64,000 bases of DNA from Mageeibacillus sp. (GTDB lineage Bacteria > Bacillota > Clostridia > Saccharofermentanales > Saccharofermentanaceae). The translations under genes and the position numbers were made by a program. Below the pieces are notes generated by a model. It was given only the letters and a program-made list of their open reading frames with translations. It ran no database searches and was not told the origin of the DNA. The stretch is from contig JAKVLB010000004.1 in assembly GCA_022484595.1 (NCBI GenBank), forward strand, positions 124,001 to 188,000. The letters run 5' to 3'. Below are positions 1 to 7,991 of this stretch, piece by piece. Every line of letters begins with the position of its first letter. Positions within the stretch are counted from its first letter, which is position 1.

Positions 1-9
1 AGCGCCTAA

Positions 10-126
10 TCAACCGAGATTTATTGCCTCAGAACAAGATTTCTCGAGCTCCGTCAGAAGTTTCTCGCGCATCTTTTCGAGTTCTTCAGGCGCCGGTCTG
101 TTGTCATCGGAATACATTTTCTCCAT
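10..126 (-). CDS. small hypothetical protein (38 aa)
   Basis: Open frame of 38 codons that starts at an ATG overlapping the stop of the upstream GNAT gene (TAATG arrangement), so it could be translated by coupling. The predicted peptide is charged and mostly helix-forming, with several Glu-Lys pairs, and has no motif I recognise. It stops 10 bases from the left edge of the window. It may be a genuine small protein or a chance frame after the acetyltransferase; the overlap is the only real support. Confidence 0.35.
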   Translation of the reverse strand: MEKMYSDDNRPAPEELEKMREKLLTELEKSCSEAINLG

Positions 127-572
127 TATTTATCCATTCCCAGCCATTGTATAAAGGCCGTCTTGTCGCTGCTGTTATATCCTGCCTTTTCATAGAACCG
201 CAGTGTTTCCGGCTTCTTTGAGCCGGTAAGAAGCATCATCTTATAGCAGTTTTCTTTTAAGGCTATCTGCCTGGCATATTCCAGGCACTCACCGGCATAA
301 CCCTTTCCCCTGTAATCTTCATGCGTTACCACATTTTCGATAAATGCATACGGGCGGACATTCCTTGTAAGGTTCGGTATGATAACACAGACACAGGACG
401 AAACGATCTTATTATCCACTTCATTTACAATCAGATGATGGTTGGGATCACTGACAATTTGCTCCCATGTCCGCTCAAGATGTGCATCCGACTCCGGTAT
501 ACTGTCCTCATGCAGAAACAAATAAAGTTCAAGTATTTTGTCCAGATCCCTTTTCTCAGATTCTCTGACCAT
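126..572 (-). CDS. GNAT family N-acetyltransferase
   Basis: 148-residue protein of the Gcn5-related acetyltransferase fold, which transfers acetyl from acetyl-CoA to an amine. The acetyl-CoA loop is visible as the segment EDYRGKGYAGECLEYA around residues 86-101, preceded by the core strand AFIENVVTHE, and followed by the C-terminal strand with FYEKAGY typical of the family. The start has an SD (GGAGA) in the end of the preceding gene, and the two genes overlap by 17 bases, so they are one transcript. The substrate cannot be told. It is the third gene of an operon with a GyrI-like protein and a second GNAT. Confidence 0.85.
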   Translation of the reverse strand: MVRESEKRDLDKILELYLFLHEDSIPESDAHLERTWEQIVSDPNHHLIVNEVDNKIVSSCVCVIIPNLTRNVRPYAFIENVVTHEDYRGKGYAGECLEYARQIALKENCYKMMLLTGSKKPETLRFYEKAGYNSSDKTAFIQWLGMDK

Positions 573-1029
573 CTGTCTTCTCCAATCTCATGACATCATA
601 GCAGAGGCAGTCACCATTCTCTGTTTCGATAATGTTGTATTCTACCTCTTTGTATCCACGTTTTATATATATCTGTTTGGCCGGGAATGAGGCATCGATT
701 TGGACGCAATCATATGATTCCAGTATCTTCTTCTCCGCAAAATCAAGCAACATCTTCCCGTACCCTTTATGCTGAAACGCTGGCAGTACAAATAAACGGT
801 TTATATTATTATCCGAGATTGTCACCGTACCAACCGGCTCTTCATTGACACATAGCAGAAAAACCTTACCCTCAGAAATATCAGCACGGATATGTTCATC
901 CGAATGATGAGCCAAAAAGAACTGCACGGCTCCTGCCGGATAGTATCTGGGATATATTTCATTTATTGTAGTCCGAGTAATATCACGGACTGTAATAAAA
1001 TCATCCGTTTGCGCTTTGATAATCTCCAT
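556..1029 (-). CDS. GNAT family N-acetyltransferase
   Basis: About 157 residues with a GNAT acetyl-CoA site: LFVLPAFQHKGYGKMLLDFA carries the Q/R-x-x-G-x-G/A pyrophosphate loop, and IYIKRGYKEVEYN is the usual C-terminal motif. I chose the ATG at 1029 because AAGGA lies 7 bases upstream; an ATG at 1044 lies inside the end of the GyrI-like gene and has no good SD. The substrate is unknown. It is paired with a second, different GNAT directly downstream (overlap 17 bases), which suggests a small detoxification or resistance cassette. Confidence 0.85.
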   Translation of the reverse strand: MEIIKAQTDDFITVRDITRTTINEIYPRYYPAGAVQFFLAHHSDEHIRADISEGKVFLLCVNEEPVGTVTISDNNINRLFVLPAFQHKGYGKMLLDFAEKKILESYDCVQIDASFPAKQIYIKRGYKEVEYNIIETENGDCLCYDVMRLEKTDGQRI

Positions 1030-1033
1030 CGAT

Positions 1034-1672
1034 TCATCCTTCATTCTTTTTAATCGGGTGCCGGATCACTGTCTTCAGTTTCTCTGGTTCAACCTTCCTG
1101 GCATCGCTCAGATAGATTTCATGGTGCAAGCGCTGATCTGTAATATCCAGCACACAGCCTTGCTCTTGCATGTAGCGATGCATCAGTTCCACCGTGGCAG
1201 GCTCATCATCATAAGAGCCGATATGCATACACTGGACGCACAGCCCTTCGTCATAACTGAAGAACTCGACCTTGGAGAAATCCATCTTCTTTTTCTGAGT
1301 GGCTTCTTCTACAGCCCAGTCAAATTCCGCTCTCGTCACGAAGTCTGGCAGGCGAATGACAGAAATCCAATTGAACTGATCCTTATGAGCGTAGTCTACG
1401 CCAGTAACTCCGTCCAGCCACCAGAATCCCTCCAGAGGTGGAACATCATAATCGAAATACCCATCGATCTGATGGTCGCCCTTTTTGCTCATCTTAATGG
1501 TAAAAGCGATACCATAGAGCAGACCGATTGCCTGCTTGTATTCACCAGCCTCTTGGTTAGGATCGCCTTTGCCCCTGACGGCTATATAGTTCATTGCCGG
1601 AACCGTCACGATGGACGGCTTGTTCTTCGGCATATAGAATTCCTTATATTCCTTCTTGAAATCAAACGCCAT
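1034..1672 (-). CDS. GyrI-like small-molecule binding domain protein
   Basis: 212 residues resembling the GyrI-like/SOUL-type ligand-binding proteins (the effector domain of AraC regulators such as Rob, here without a DNA-binding domain). Supporting segments are the opening FKKEYKEFYMPKNKPSIVTV, the AVRGKGDPN loop near residue 33 and the paired WWLDGV and RLPDFVTRAEFDWA segments. Such standalone proteins bind or hydrolyse small toxic molecules, but the ligand here is unknown. It has an SD (GAGGAG) ahead of its ATG and overlaps the next gene's start region, so it heads or joins the acetyltransferase operon. Confidence 0.7.
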   Translation of the reverse strand: MAFDFKKEYKEFYMPKNKPSIVTVPAMNYIAVRGKGDPNQEAGEYKQAIGLLYGIAFTIKMSKKGDHQIDGYFDYDVPPLEGFWWLDGVTGVDYAHKDQFNWISVIRLPDFVTRAEFDWAVEEATQKKKMDFSKVEFFSYDEGLCVQCMHIGSYDDEPATVELMHRYMQEQGCVLDITDQRLHHEIYLSDARKVEPEKLKTVIRHPIKKNEG

Positions 1673-1715
1673 ACCCTGTATCTCCTCACACTTCTTTATG
1701 GTAGATCCGTTATTC

Positions 1716-2639
1716 TCAAATCGTCTTTAACCGCTTAATAAGTTCAGTTACTATGCCCGAATCTTCCAATAAAGAAATACCAAAACATTTCTTCCCTGCA
1801 TCTTTTACAGACGCACCAATATGATAAGCTGTTTTTCCATCCAGAATAATGAACCGATCGTGGAATATCTGTGTCTTCTTTACCGTTAACGTTGGATACT
1901 GCGCATTGAAATTGGCAACATCTGTATTGGTCAGTCTCGCGCTCGCATATGTAATAATCTTCACATCAACACCAGTTTTCTTCTTTGCCAATATATTCAA
2001 AGTATCTACATCAACATATCCGTCAATCAAAATTATTTCCTTTTGCGCTTTCTGAATGATAGAGGTAATCAGGCTAAAAGCGTCATAAATCTGACCGTCA
2101 AAGAATATTTTCTGCTCGGATTCTGCATGGTCCTCAATATACTTGAATACTTTATCAAACCGCTCATCCGTGCTTTTTTGATATTCAAGTTGCTTCAGTT
2201 CCATATTGCTAACCTTTTCAAAGAGCAGAGCATTATTGGCAATAAACCGCCGCATCTCGACAAACGTATTCATAATACGGATAGATACCTGGACAGCAAC
2301 ATCACTTCTAAGAACACCGGAGAGCATAGCGATTCCCTGTTCCGTAAACATATATGGTCTATATCTTCTGCCGCCCCTTCCGTTTGAGGTTGCAATCTGT
2401 GACCTCAAAGCATCGAATTCTTCCTTCGTTAATTGAAATCTGAAATTCTCAGGGAAGCGCTCTATATTTCTGCTTACAGCCTGATTGAATACTTTGGTCT
2501 CCACTTGGTAAAGCATGGCCAGATCGCTGTCGAGCATCACCTGTTGTCCGCGCACAACATATATCAGACTCTTTATGTCTTTAGTATCGGTCACAACCGG
2601 GATAATATCGGTTGATCTTTCTTGGTCTTTTTTCTCCAT
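1716..2639 (-). CDS. ORF6N domain protein with PLD-like C-terminal domain
   Basis: 307 residues from the ATG at 2639, which has CGGAGG 5 bases upstream; an earlier in-frame ATG at 2702 would translate through a palindromic site and has no SD. The N-terminal part is an ORF6N (KilA-N-related) DNA-binding domain: VMLDSDLAMLYQVETKVFNQAV, then LRSQIATSNGRGGRRYRPY and FTEQGIAMLSGVL. The C-terminal third looks like a degenerate phospholipase D/HKD fold (IILIDGYVD..., then FHDRFIILD and GASVKDAGKKCF). ORF6N proteins are typical of phages and mobile elements. It lies 44 bases upstream of the GyrI-like gene on the same strand. Confidence 0.8.
   Translation of the reverse strand: MEKKDQERSTDIIPVVTDTKDIKSLIYVVRGQQVMLDSDLAMLYQVETKVFNQAVSRNIERFPENFRFQLTKEEFDALRSQIATSNGRGGRRYRPYMFTEQGIAMLSGVLRSDVAVQVSIRIMNTFVEMRRFIANNALLFEKVSNMELKQLEYQKSTDERFDKVFKYIEDHAESEQKIFFDGQIYDAFSLITSIIQKAQKEIILIDGYVDVDTLNILAKKKTGVDVKIITYASARLTNTDVANFNAQYPTLTVKKTQIFHDRFIILDGKTAYHIGASVKDAGKKCFGISLLEDSGIVTELIKRLKTI
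2383..2409. repeat. degenerate internal copy of the ORF6N upstream palindrome
   Basis: 27 bases within the ORF6N coding region match the upstream palindrome at 24 positions, encoding the LRSQIATS segment. The outer TTTGAGGT/ACCTCAAA arms are intact; the left inner arm is changed. Confidence 0.6.
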
Positions 2640-2651
2640 ATACACCTCCGC

Positions 2652-2680
2652 CTTTGAGGTCACAATTTGTGACCTCAAAG
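2652..2680. promoter_or_regulatory. perfect 29-bp palindrome upstream of the ORF6N gene
   Basis: Two 14-base arms (CTTTGAGGTCACAA and its exact complement) around one central base. The palindrome sits just upstream of the SD of the ORF6N gene, where an operator for autoregulation would be expected. A degenerate copy lies inside the coding sequence (2383-2409). Confidence 0.6.
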
Positions 2681-2914
2681 AATATGTAAATTGAAATTCC
2701 AATCGAAACTTTCAAAAATGAATGCTCCGTGAAGTTGTATTTTTCAACGTCTCTCGATTAACAAGTTGATACGCAAATATCGAGTGTCTTTATTATAATG
2801 TATAGCTTCACTTTTGTAATCATTTCACCGGTATATTGTGCGTTTCATTAGTGTTTTCTCGCTAAGACAGCTCATTTAGTATTAAAGCAAGATTCGCCTT
2901 GGCTGCCAACTTTC

Positions 2915-3044
2915 ATTTTCACGAAAATCGGAGCCGGCATCTTGCAGGGGATTTCGCTCCCCTGACCCTCGAGAAAAGTTGCAATAATTGCAACGCTCGT
3001 CCATTATCGGACTCACAACTTCTGATGATTTTCCAATCATCAGA
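2915..3044. other. cluster of four inverted repeats, candidate oriT
   Basis: The 414-bp gap between the ORF6N gene and the next CDS holds four inverted repeats in a row: ATTTTC/GAAAAT (2915-2928), CAGGGG/CCCCTG (2945-2964), the palindrome GTTGCAAT-A-ATTGCAAC (2978-2994), and TCTGATGATT/AATCATCAGA with a 4-base loop (3021-3044). The stretch GCACTTTTGTGTATAGTG follows at 3051. Lying in a relaxase-bearing element, this is a plausible transfer origin, although the nick site is not identified. The rest of the gap (2703-2914) shows no recognisable feature. Confidence 0.45.
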
Positions 3045-3116
3045 GAGGATGCACTTTTGTGTATAGTGATAAAATAATAATACAGATCAAAGTCAAATAA
3101 TGAGGGTTATCCGAAA

Positions 3117-3521
3117 ATGGGTGATACAAGTTTGAAAGAAAAAGATTTCCTGTATGTTCCTGAATTCAGAGCTTACTTGGAAAACTCCGCGAAGAAAAAC
3201 GGTAAGAGCTTTGCCCCCAAGACAATAAAACGACATGTGATAAACGTGATTGATTTCTTATATTACAGTTCCACTCATAACTACGAAGTAGAACTAGATG
3301 GTCCCGATGAAGTTCCGATAGATGACGAACTTATAAAATGCGGCAAGAAGTTTTTCACTCCCTATTTCTATGGATGGCTTGATTATAAGAACGGAGAATC
3401 TGAAGATTCCATAAAGCAGTCCATTTCCAGCGTGAAGAAGTTCTATATGTTTCTCAAGGAAACCGGACGGATCGATTCTGATATAGCTGAAGATGCTATA
3501 AAAGATCTGATTTATGTATAG
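3117..3521 (+). CDS. standalone core-binding (SAM-like) domain protein
   Basis: 134 residues without the catalytic part of a recombinase. The pattern resembles the N-terminal core-binding domain of tyrosine recombinases: a helix with SFAPKTIKRHVINVIDFLYY (about residues 31-50), a central KKFFTPYFYGWL, and SIKQSISSVKKFYMFLKETG near the end, where integrases have the last helix of this domain. No R-H-R-Y residues follow; the protein ends at a normal stop. It faces the relaxase gene convergently. It might be an accessory DNA-binding protein of the element, or a truncated recombinase. Function is not known. Confidence 0.6.
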   Translation: MGDTSLKEKDFLYVPEFRAYLENSAKKNGKSFAPKTIKRHVINVIDFLYYSSTHNYEVELDGPDEVPIDDELIKCGKKFFTPYFYGWLDYKNGESEDSIKQSISSVKKFYMFLKETGRIDSDIAEDAIKDLIYV

Positions 3522-3545
3522 TAGCGACAAAAAGAAGAAGCCGGG

Positions 3546-5159
3546 TCACCCCAGCTCCTGATTTCTCTTTTTCTGTTGCATCCTGTCAATGCGATTTTCG
3601 TAGATACTTCTCACATTGATCACTTTCTCCTGAAGCGATCTCTCACGTTTCTTGATCTCGGAGAGTTCTTCGTATTCTTCATTCTTCCGCGCGGAGAGTT
3701 CGCGAATCTTCGCGATCGTCTTCTTCTCGGCCGGAACAGGATTACCATTAAGGAGCTTCTTAAGCTCACGGGTTGCCGCCTCATAAAGAATGATCTCCGG
3801 CTCATGCTCTGAACGGAACTTCGCCTTTTTCTTCGTGTTCATGAATTCGAGATATACCTTCTTGTTCGCGTGACGCTGTTTTGTGTAACGAAGGATTTCC
3901 TTCGCTTCCTTGAGGGCCTCCGTTGTAACCGCATGCGCATATTTCTTGGTCATGTAATCCTCATGAGTTGCGGTAAGAAGAGACTCGAGTTCTTCCTGCG
4001 ATCCGATATTATTCTCCTGACAGAAGGCAAGGGTAGAGGCCATATTCTTCAGGTTGCGGATTTTTGCATCCTGTGAGTAATACGGCTTTTTCTGTTCTTC
4101 GACAATCAATTGCAATTGCATTATCAGACTCATATGCGTAACTTCGGGCACCGATGATTTTTCGATCTCGGTAACCTTCGCGCGCTTGACTATATCAACA
4201 TAATGAAGCTTTTGATTCTTCTGTCGGAAGTATTCGTCTAAGGATTCCTTCTCGAAGTCGGCTCCCAGCATGCGTCCTCGAATCGGTTTCGTTCGATCCG
4301 ATGGAAGGTAGTTGATCTTTCCCCGGCTCTCGCCGACGAGGATTCCATACTGCCCAAGAAGCTTCTGTTTGAAGTCATTGAAGTTCTGCGAATCTTCAAG
4401 CACAGCCTTGATCTGCCTTCTGAGGATCGCATTCCCTGTCTCATAGACGGTCTTCTCAGGTTTCTCGCCGGATGCGATCTTTGCCTTGTTCTCTTGATCG
4501 AGTTTAGCCTGACCTCTGCGCTGTGCCCAGTACTCTCGATCCGTGATCCTGACGCGTGCGGGCGAGAGTAGATCTACCTGATAGAGGTTCTCACGCTGGC
4601 ACATCTCCATGACGGAGCTTTTGAAGTTCCTCATGAATTGATCGGAAGCTCGGTGCTTAAACCCGGCTATGTTATCTACCTTACGTTCCTGATCAGGAAT
4701 CGGCATCGTATCTTTTGCACGAACGCTGTTGATCACGATGTGACAGTGAATGTTCCCGGCTCCGTTGTGACCATCCCTGTGGGTACAGACAATTGTCTGA
4801 TGCCCTGGAAACATCTTACGAGCAAGTTCCATGCCGAGCTCCTGTGCTCTTTCAGGTGTAAGACCATTCTCGTCACGATCGTTAGGATCGAAGCTCACGA
4901 TATAGTGATGCGCCTTGATATCTTCGTAACGCTGATTCTGTTTATAAAATGCATTGGTATCCTGACATTCGGCAGCAAAAGTATAGGGATCACAATTGAT
5001 CCCGTCTATGAGATAGAAATCTCTCGGCAGCATCTCACCATCCGGTCCGAAGACCGGTTTGTTGGTGAATTCGTTATGCTGCATCGTAAGATAATCCGTT
5101 GCGGCTGAGTAACTGCTGTTATGAATCGCTATGTGTTTCACTGTGGCCACGATACTCAC
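3546..5159 (-). CDS. relaxase/mobilization nuclease (MobP-like)
   Basis: 537 residues. The N-terminal relaxase domain shows the expected metal-binding histidines: HHYIVSFDP near residue 84 and HRDGHNGAGNIHCHIVINS near residues 127-145 (the HxH..N motif III). A tyrosine-containing segment near the N terminus (Ser-Tyr around residue 17) could provide the nicking residue. The C-terminal half is charged and coiled-coil-like, rich in Lys and Glu. It would nick oriT and lead the strand into a recipient with a helper conjugation system. The gene overlaps mobC by 41 bases; the start is GTG at 5159, or another GTG at 5150. Confidence 0.88.
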   Translation of the reverse strand: MSIVATVKHIAIHNSSYSAATDYLTMQHNEFTNKPVFGPDGEMLPRDFYLIDGINCDPYTFAAECQDTNAFYKQNQRYEDIKAHHYIVSFDPNDRDENGLTPERAQELGMELARKMFPGHQTIVCTHRDGHNGAGNIHCHIVINSVRAKDTMPIPDQERKVDNIAGFKHRASDQFMRNFKSSVMEMCQRENLYQVDLLSPARVRITDREYWAQRRGQAKLDQENKAKIASGEKPEKTVYETGNAILRRQIKAVLEDSQNFNDFKQKLLGQYGILVGESRGKINYLPSDRTKPIRGRMLGADFEKESLDEYFRQKNQKLHYVDIVKRAKVTEIEKSSVPEVTHMSLIMQLQLIVEEQKKPYYSQDAKIRNLKNMASTLAFCQENNIGSQEELESLLTATHEDYMTKKYAHAVTTEALKEAKEILRYTKQRHANKKVYLEFMNTKKKAKFRSEHEPEIILYEAATRELKKLLNGNPVPAEKKTIAKIRELSARKNEEYEELSEIKKRERSLQEKVINVRSIYENRIDRMQQKKRNQELG

Positions 5160-5514
5160 CTACCATTTCCTGTACGTTATCTCTGATATGAAGTATCTGG
5201 GAAATGCATCCCGATACTTCCTGCTTAAGCTCTCGGGTGAAAGCATCACCCTGATTAAGGTGTCTTGCAATCTGATTAAGATTCCCGGATATATGCCCGA
5301 GATCACTGAATATTTTCAGGATCTTGGGGGAGTTATATACGATCTCGTACTTAACTGCGGGAGTCTTGCCGAGAAGTGCGCTTCTTATATATCCGGCAAG
5401 TGATCTGCCTGACCTCTGTGCATCTGTTTCAAGCACCTCATATTGCGCTTCAGTCAACCTGACCGTTACTCTCTTTGTCTTAGCAAGATCTCTGTCTTTT
5501 TTCTGTGTATGCAT
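5119..5514 (-). CDS. MobC-like relaxosome accessory protein
   Basis: 131 residues from the ATG at 5514, which has GGAGG 7 bases upstream. The N-terminal KTKRVTVRLTEAQYEVLE is a ribbon-helix-helix strand-helix, and the C-terminal part (ILKIFSDLGHISGNLNQIARHLNQ, then VSGCISQILHIRDNV) matches the MobC/bacterial mobilization family, which opens DNA around the nick site and helps the relaxase. It overlaps the relaxase start, supporting a common relaxosome operon. Confidence 0.85.
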   Translation of the reverse strand: MHTQKKDRDLAKTKRVTVRLTEAQYEVLETDAQRSGRSLAGYIRSALLGKTPAVKYEIVYNSPKILKIFSDLGHISGNLNQIARHLNQGDAFTRELKQEVSGCISQILHIRDNVQEMVGEYRGHSETHSDS

Positions 5515-5516
5515 TG

Positions 5517-5849
5517 TTACCTCCAATCTTTGTTTTCTTTCATGCCGCCCATCACGGATGCGATCAAGTCGATACGTGTCAAAATATCTCCGTCGACATT
5601 TTCACCCGTACCGATCCTTTGAAGTTCCTCAAGGATCTTCTGCATCTCGATCTTTAATCCGCGATAGACCTTCGGGTTACCCTGCACGATCACATCCATC
5701 TCGGTTAACCGTCTTGTGATGTAATCCTGTTTGGTAAGTCCCGTGATCCTTACGGCCGACTCGATCAGGGCATCTTCTTCCGGTGATACCCTGAACGCTA
5801 CCGTCTTGTTTCTCCATCTCCCTTTGTTATCTCTGTTCTTGTGTGACAT
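5517..5849 (-). CDS. ribbon-helix-helix plasmid mobilization-type protein
   Basis: 110 residues from the ATG at 5849 (GGAGG 8 bases upstream). The segment RNKTVAFRVSPEEDALIESAVRITGLTKQDYITRRLTEMDV is a ribbon-helix-helix DNA-binding domain as found in MobC/CopG-type proteins; the C-terminal part is helical. It starts inside the last codons of the integrase gene and ends 2 bases before mobC, so int, this gene, mobC and the relaxase form one tight minus-strand operon. It may bind oriT or act as a regulator. Confidence 0.7.
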   Translation of the reverse strand: MSHKNRDNKGRWRNKTVAFRVSPEEDALIESAVRITGLTKQDYITRRLTEMDVIVQGNPKVYRGLKIEMQKILEELQRIGTGENVDGDILTRIDLIASVMGGMKENKDWR

Positions 5850-6951
5850 CGTTTTGTCCTCCTTCGAATATTTCTTTTGTGAATCCTCGTTCCTTATCGA
5901 GGAAGTCTGCCATCTCTCGCTGCTTGTTAGAGAAGAGATGTGCATATCGGTACGTGATCTTCTCTCCGCCGTGTCCGACTCTCTTGCCTATCTCAAAGGC
6001 TGTGAACCCCATGTTGATAAGCAGCGATACATGTGAGTGTCTTAAGTCGTGAACCCTGATCCTTTGAACACCTGCTTCCTTACTTCCTCGCTCCATCGCC
6101 TTACACAGAACATGCTTCGATAAAGGAAAGATCCGGTCTGTCGGTTTGATGTCGTAATAGCAAAGCTTCAGACAGTCCTTTATCTCCTCGCAAAGGAAGT
6201 CCGGTATCGCTATCGTTCTTATGCTGTTTGAAGTTTTAGGTGTCGTGATCACATCCTTACCACGAAGTCTCTGATACGACTTGTTGATACGAAGTGTTTT
6301 CTTTTCGAAGTCGAAGTCCTCGGGAGTCAGAGCGAAAAGCTCTCCTTCACGGATGCCTGTCCAGTAAAGAACCTCGAAAGCATAGTAGAGGATCGGTCGA
6401 TCCATCATGACCTCCGCGAACTTCAGGTACTCTTCCTTTGTCCAGAACTTCATCTCCTTGCTTTCTTCCATGCCGATCGTTCCTGCCCTATGTGCCGGAT
6501 TGATACGAAGATCGTAATAACGGATCGCGTGATTGAAGAGAGCACTAAGCTCCGCATGAATCGTTTTCATGTAGGTAGGGGATAATGACTTCCCGTTCGT
6601 TCCGGGAAGCTTCATGACCGTGTTCTGCCAGTCGACGATATCTTTCGTCGAGATCTCCGACAGTTTTCTCTTACCGAGATAAGGAAGGATCTTACTTTGA
6701 TATATACTTTCCTTAGTAAGCCATGTGTTCTCCTTGATCCTCGGCTTAATGTCTTCAGCATACAGTTTGTAAAAGCTCTCGACGGTCATATCGATGTCAG
6801 CTTTTTTCTGCAGTTTGAACTGAGCTTCCCATTCCTGGGCTTCGTGCTTTGTTTCAAATCCTCTCTGGCATTTTTGTTTCTTGGTTCCCGTCCAGTCCGT
6901 ATAGCGGACCATTGCGTACCAGGTACCGTTCTTGGCTTTATATACCGGCAT
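5827..6951 (-). CDS. tyrosine recombinase (integrase)
   Basis: 374 residues from the ATG at 6951. An N-terminal AP2-like arm-binding segment (KNGTWYAMVRYTDWTGTKKQKCQRGFETK) is followed by a core-binding domain and the catalytic domain. Catalytic residues are visible: Arg in WTGIREGELFAL, His-x-x-Arg in RVHDLRHSH, His in VGHGGEK and the tyrosine in YRYAHL. It resembles the Tn916/phage-type integrases of Firmicutes. It would excise and integrate the element at the adjacent guaA 3' end. A small HTH protein overlaps its start by 14 bases, as with excisionase-integrase pairs. Confidence 0.93.
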   Translation of the reverse strand: MPVYKAKNGTWYAMVRYTDWTGTKKQKCQRGFETKHEAQEWEAQFKLQKKADIDMTVESFYKLYAEDIKPRIKENTWLTKESIYQSKILPYLGKRKLSEISTKDIVDWQNTVMKLPGTNGKSLSPTYMKTIHAELSALFNHAIRYYDLRINPAHRAGTIGMEESKEMKFWTKEEYLKFAEVMMDRPILYYAFEVLYWTGIREGELFALTPEDFDFEKKTLRINKSYQRLRGKDVITTPKTSNSIRTIAIPDFLCEEIKDCLKLCYYDIKPTDRIFPLSKHVLCKAMERGSKEAGVQRIRVHDLRHSHVSLLINMGFTAFEIGKRVGHGGEKITYRYAHLFSNKQREMADFLDKERGFTKEIFEGGQNDVTQEQR

Positions 6952-7153
6952 TATCCTTACCTTTTCCTGAAATATCGTTCCGCCGAAGAAAGCGTTCGTA
7001 GAAATACTTTCTGTCGATCCGTCCTGCAATGATCATGCAACCTCTGTCCTTAAGCTCCTTGTTGAGCTTTCGGATCAGCTTATATGCATAAGGCACTGAT
7101 ACATCCAGCACTTCTGCGACTTCATCGACTCTCATAAACATTTTTCTTTTCAT
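6938..7153 (-). CDS. excisionase-like helix-turn-helix protein
   Basis: 71 residues from the ATG at 7153, preceded by AAGGAGG. The sequence FMRVDEVAEVLDVSVPYAYKLIRKLNKEL is a winged-helix/MerR-type HTH of the excisionase family, followed by a basic tail. It overlaps the integrase start by 14 bases. The likely role is to direct excision of the element, and possibly to regulate int. Confidence 0.75.
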   Translation of the reverse strand: MKRKMFMRVDEVAEVLDVSVPYAYKLIRKLNKELKDRGCMIIAGRIDRKYFYERFLRRNDISGKGKDNAGI

Positions 7154-7182
7154 TGATCTATTTCCTCCTTCCCTATACATAT

Positions 7183-7301
7183 TTGCTTAGGTTGAGACGT
7201 AGTTTATTACATTGCTTAGCTTAAGTCAATAGGTTTTCAGTAATTTTCTGTATATTTTTGTTAAGTGTTGTATTGAATATACTAACTATTTTTGCTATAC
7301 T
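7183..7301. promoter_or_regulatory. divergent control region between XRE regulator and integrase operon
   Basis: A promoter for the XRE gene is visible on the plus strand: TTGAAT (7273-7278), 17-base spacer, TATACT (7296-7301). Nearer the integrase operon, TTGCTTAG occurs twice (7183-7190 and 7212-7219) with a 29-base period; these could be operators for the XRE protein, which would then silence int and the mob genes. Confidence 0.5.
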
Positions 7302-7334
7302 TGGTTTCAGATTCCTATCAGGAGGACTTTTGTT

Positions 7335-7853
7335 ATGGCTATTGGAGAAAGAGTTAATTACTTCCGTAAGAAAAATAACCTTACTATGAACTATCTGGGA
7401 CAGCAGCTTGGTTTCCCTGCGAAGGGAGCAGATATCCGTATCGTCCAGTATGTAAATGATTCCCGTAAGCCCAAGGCAGATCTTACGGCTAAGATGGCGG
7501 AAGTATTCGGTGTAGCACCGGAAGCTCTTACCGTACCTGATATAGATACTTATATAGGACTTATGCATACCTTCTTTGCATTGGAAGATATATACGGACT
7601 TACGATAGATAAGATCGACGATACTGTCTGTCTCCATCTTGATAAGAATGTATCTAAGCCCGGCAGCACACTCTGGGATCTTCTTGATGACTGGTATGTG
7701 ATGAAGGACAAACTTGCTCACGGCCGTATTACCCAAGAGGAATACGACAACTGGCGTTACAACTTCTCCCTTAAAGACTCTTCTTCGATCCACGCTTCTG
7801 CTCCTTCCCAAGAACTGACGGAACCTAAGAAGAAGTCGAAGAAAGAGAAATGA
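7335..7853 (+). CDS. XRE-family transcriptional regulator
   Basis: 172 residues, divergent from the integrase operon. The N-terminal 60 residues are an HTH_XRE domain (IGERVNYFRKKNNLTMNYLGQQLG... IVQYVNDSRKPKADLTAKMAEVFGV). The middle part is of unknown type and the tail is Lys-rich. It has AGGAGG 9 bases ahead of the ATG. In such elements the divergent XRE protein is usually the repressor of excision and transfer. Confidence 0.85.
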   Translation: MAIGERVNYFRKKNNLTMNYLGQQLGFPAKGADIRIVQYVNDSRKPKADLTAKMAEVFGVAPEALTVPDIDTYIGLMHTFFALEDIYGLTIDKIDDTVCLHLDKNVSKPGSTLWDLLDDWYVMKDKLAHGRITQEEYDNWRYNFSLKDSSSIHASAPSQELTEPKKKSKKEK

Positions 7854-7875
7854 TCACTTTTCCGAACAACACAAA

Positions 7876-7922
7876 AACAGGGCCCGTCCGAACTTATGTA
7901 GTTCAGACAGACCCTGTAGTTT
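7876..7922 (+). terminator. bidirectional-looking terminator after the XRE gene
   Basis: AAACAGGG...GTCCGAAC pairs with GTTCAGAC...CCCTGT around a 7-base loop (TTATGTA), followed by a short T-rich stretch. It ends the regulator transcript. Confidence 0.7.
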
Positions 7923-7991
7923 CTTTATCTGATCCTTCCTTTAAACCTGCAAACCACAGGGCTTACGGAAGAATAATCACAGAATATCAAA

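Noticed and set aside
1016-1738. 240-codon plus-strand frame
   Set aside because: Antisense to the GyrI-like gene; composition and lack of SD show it is a shadow.
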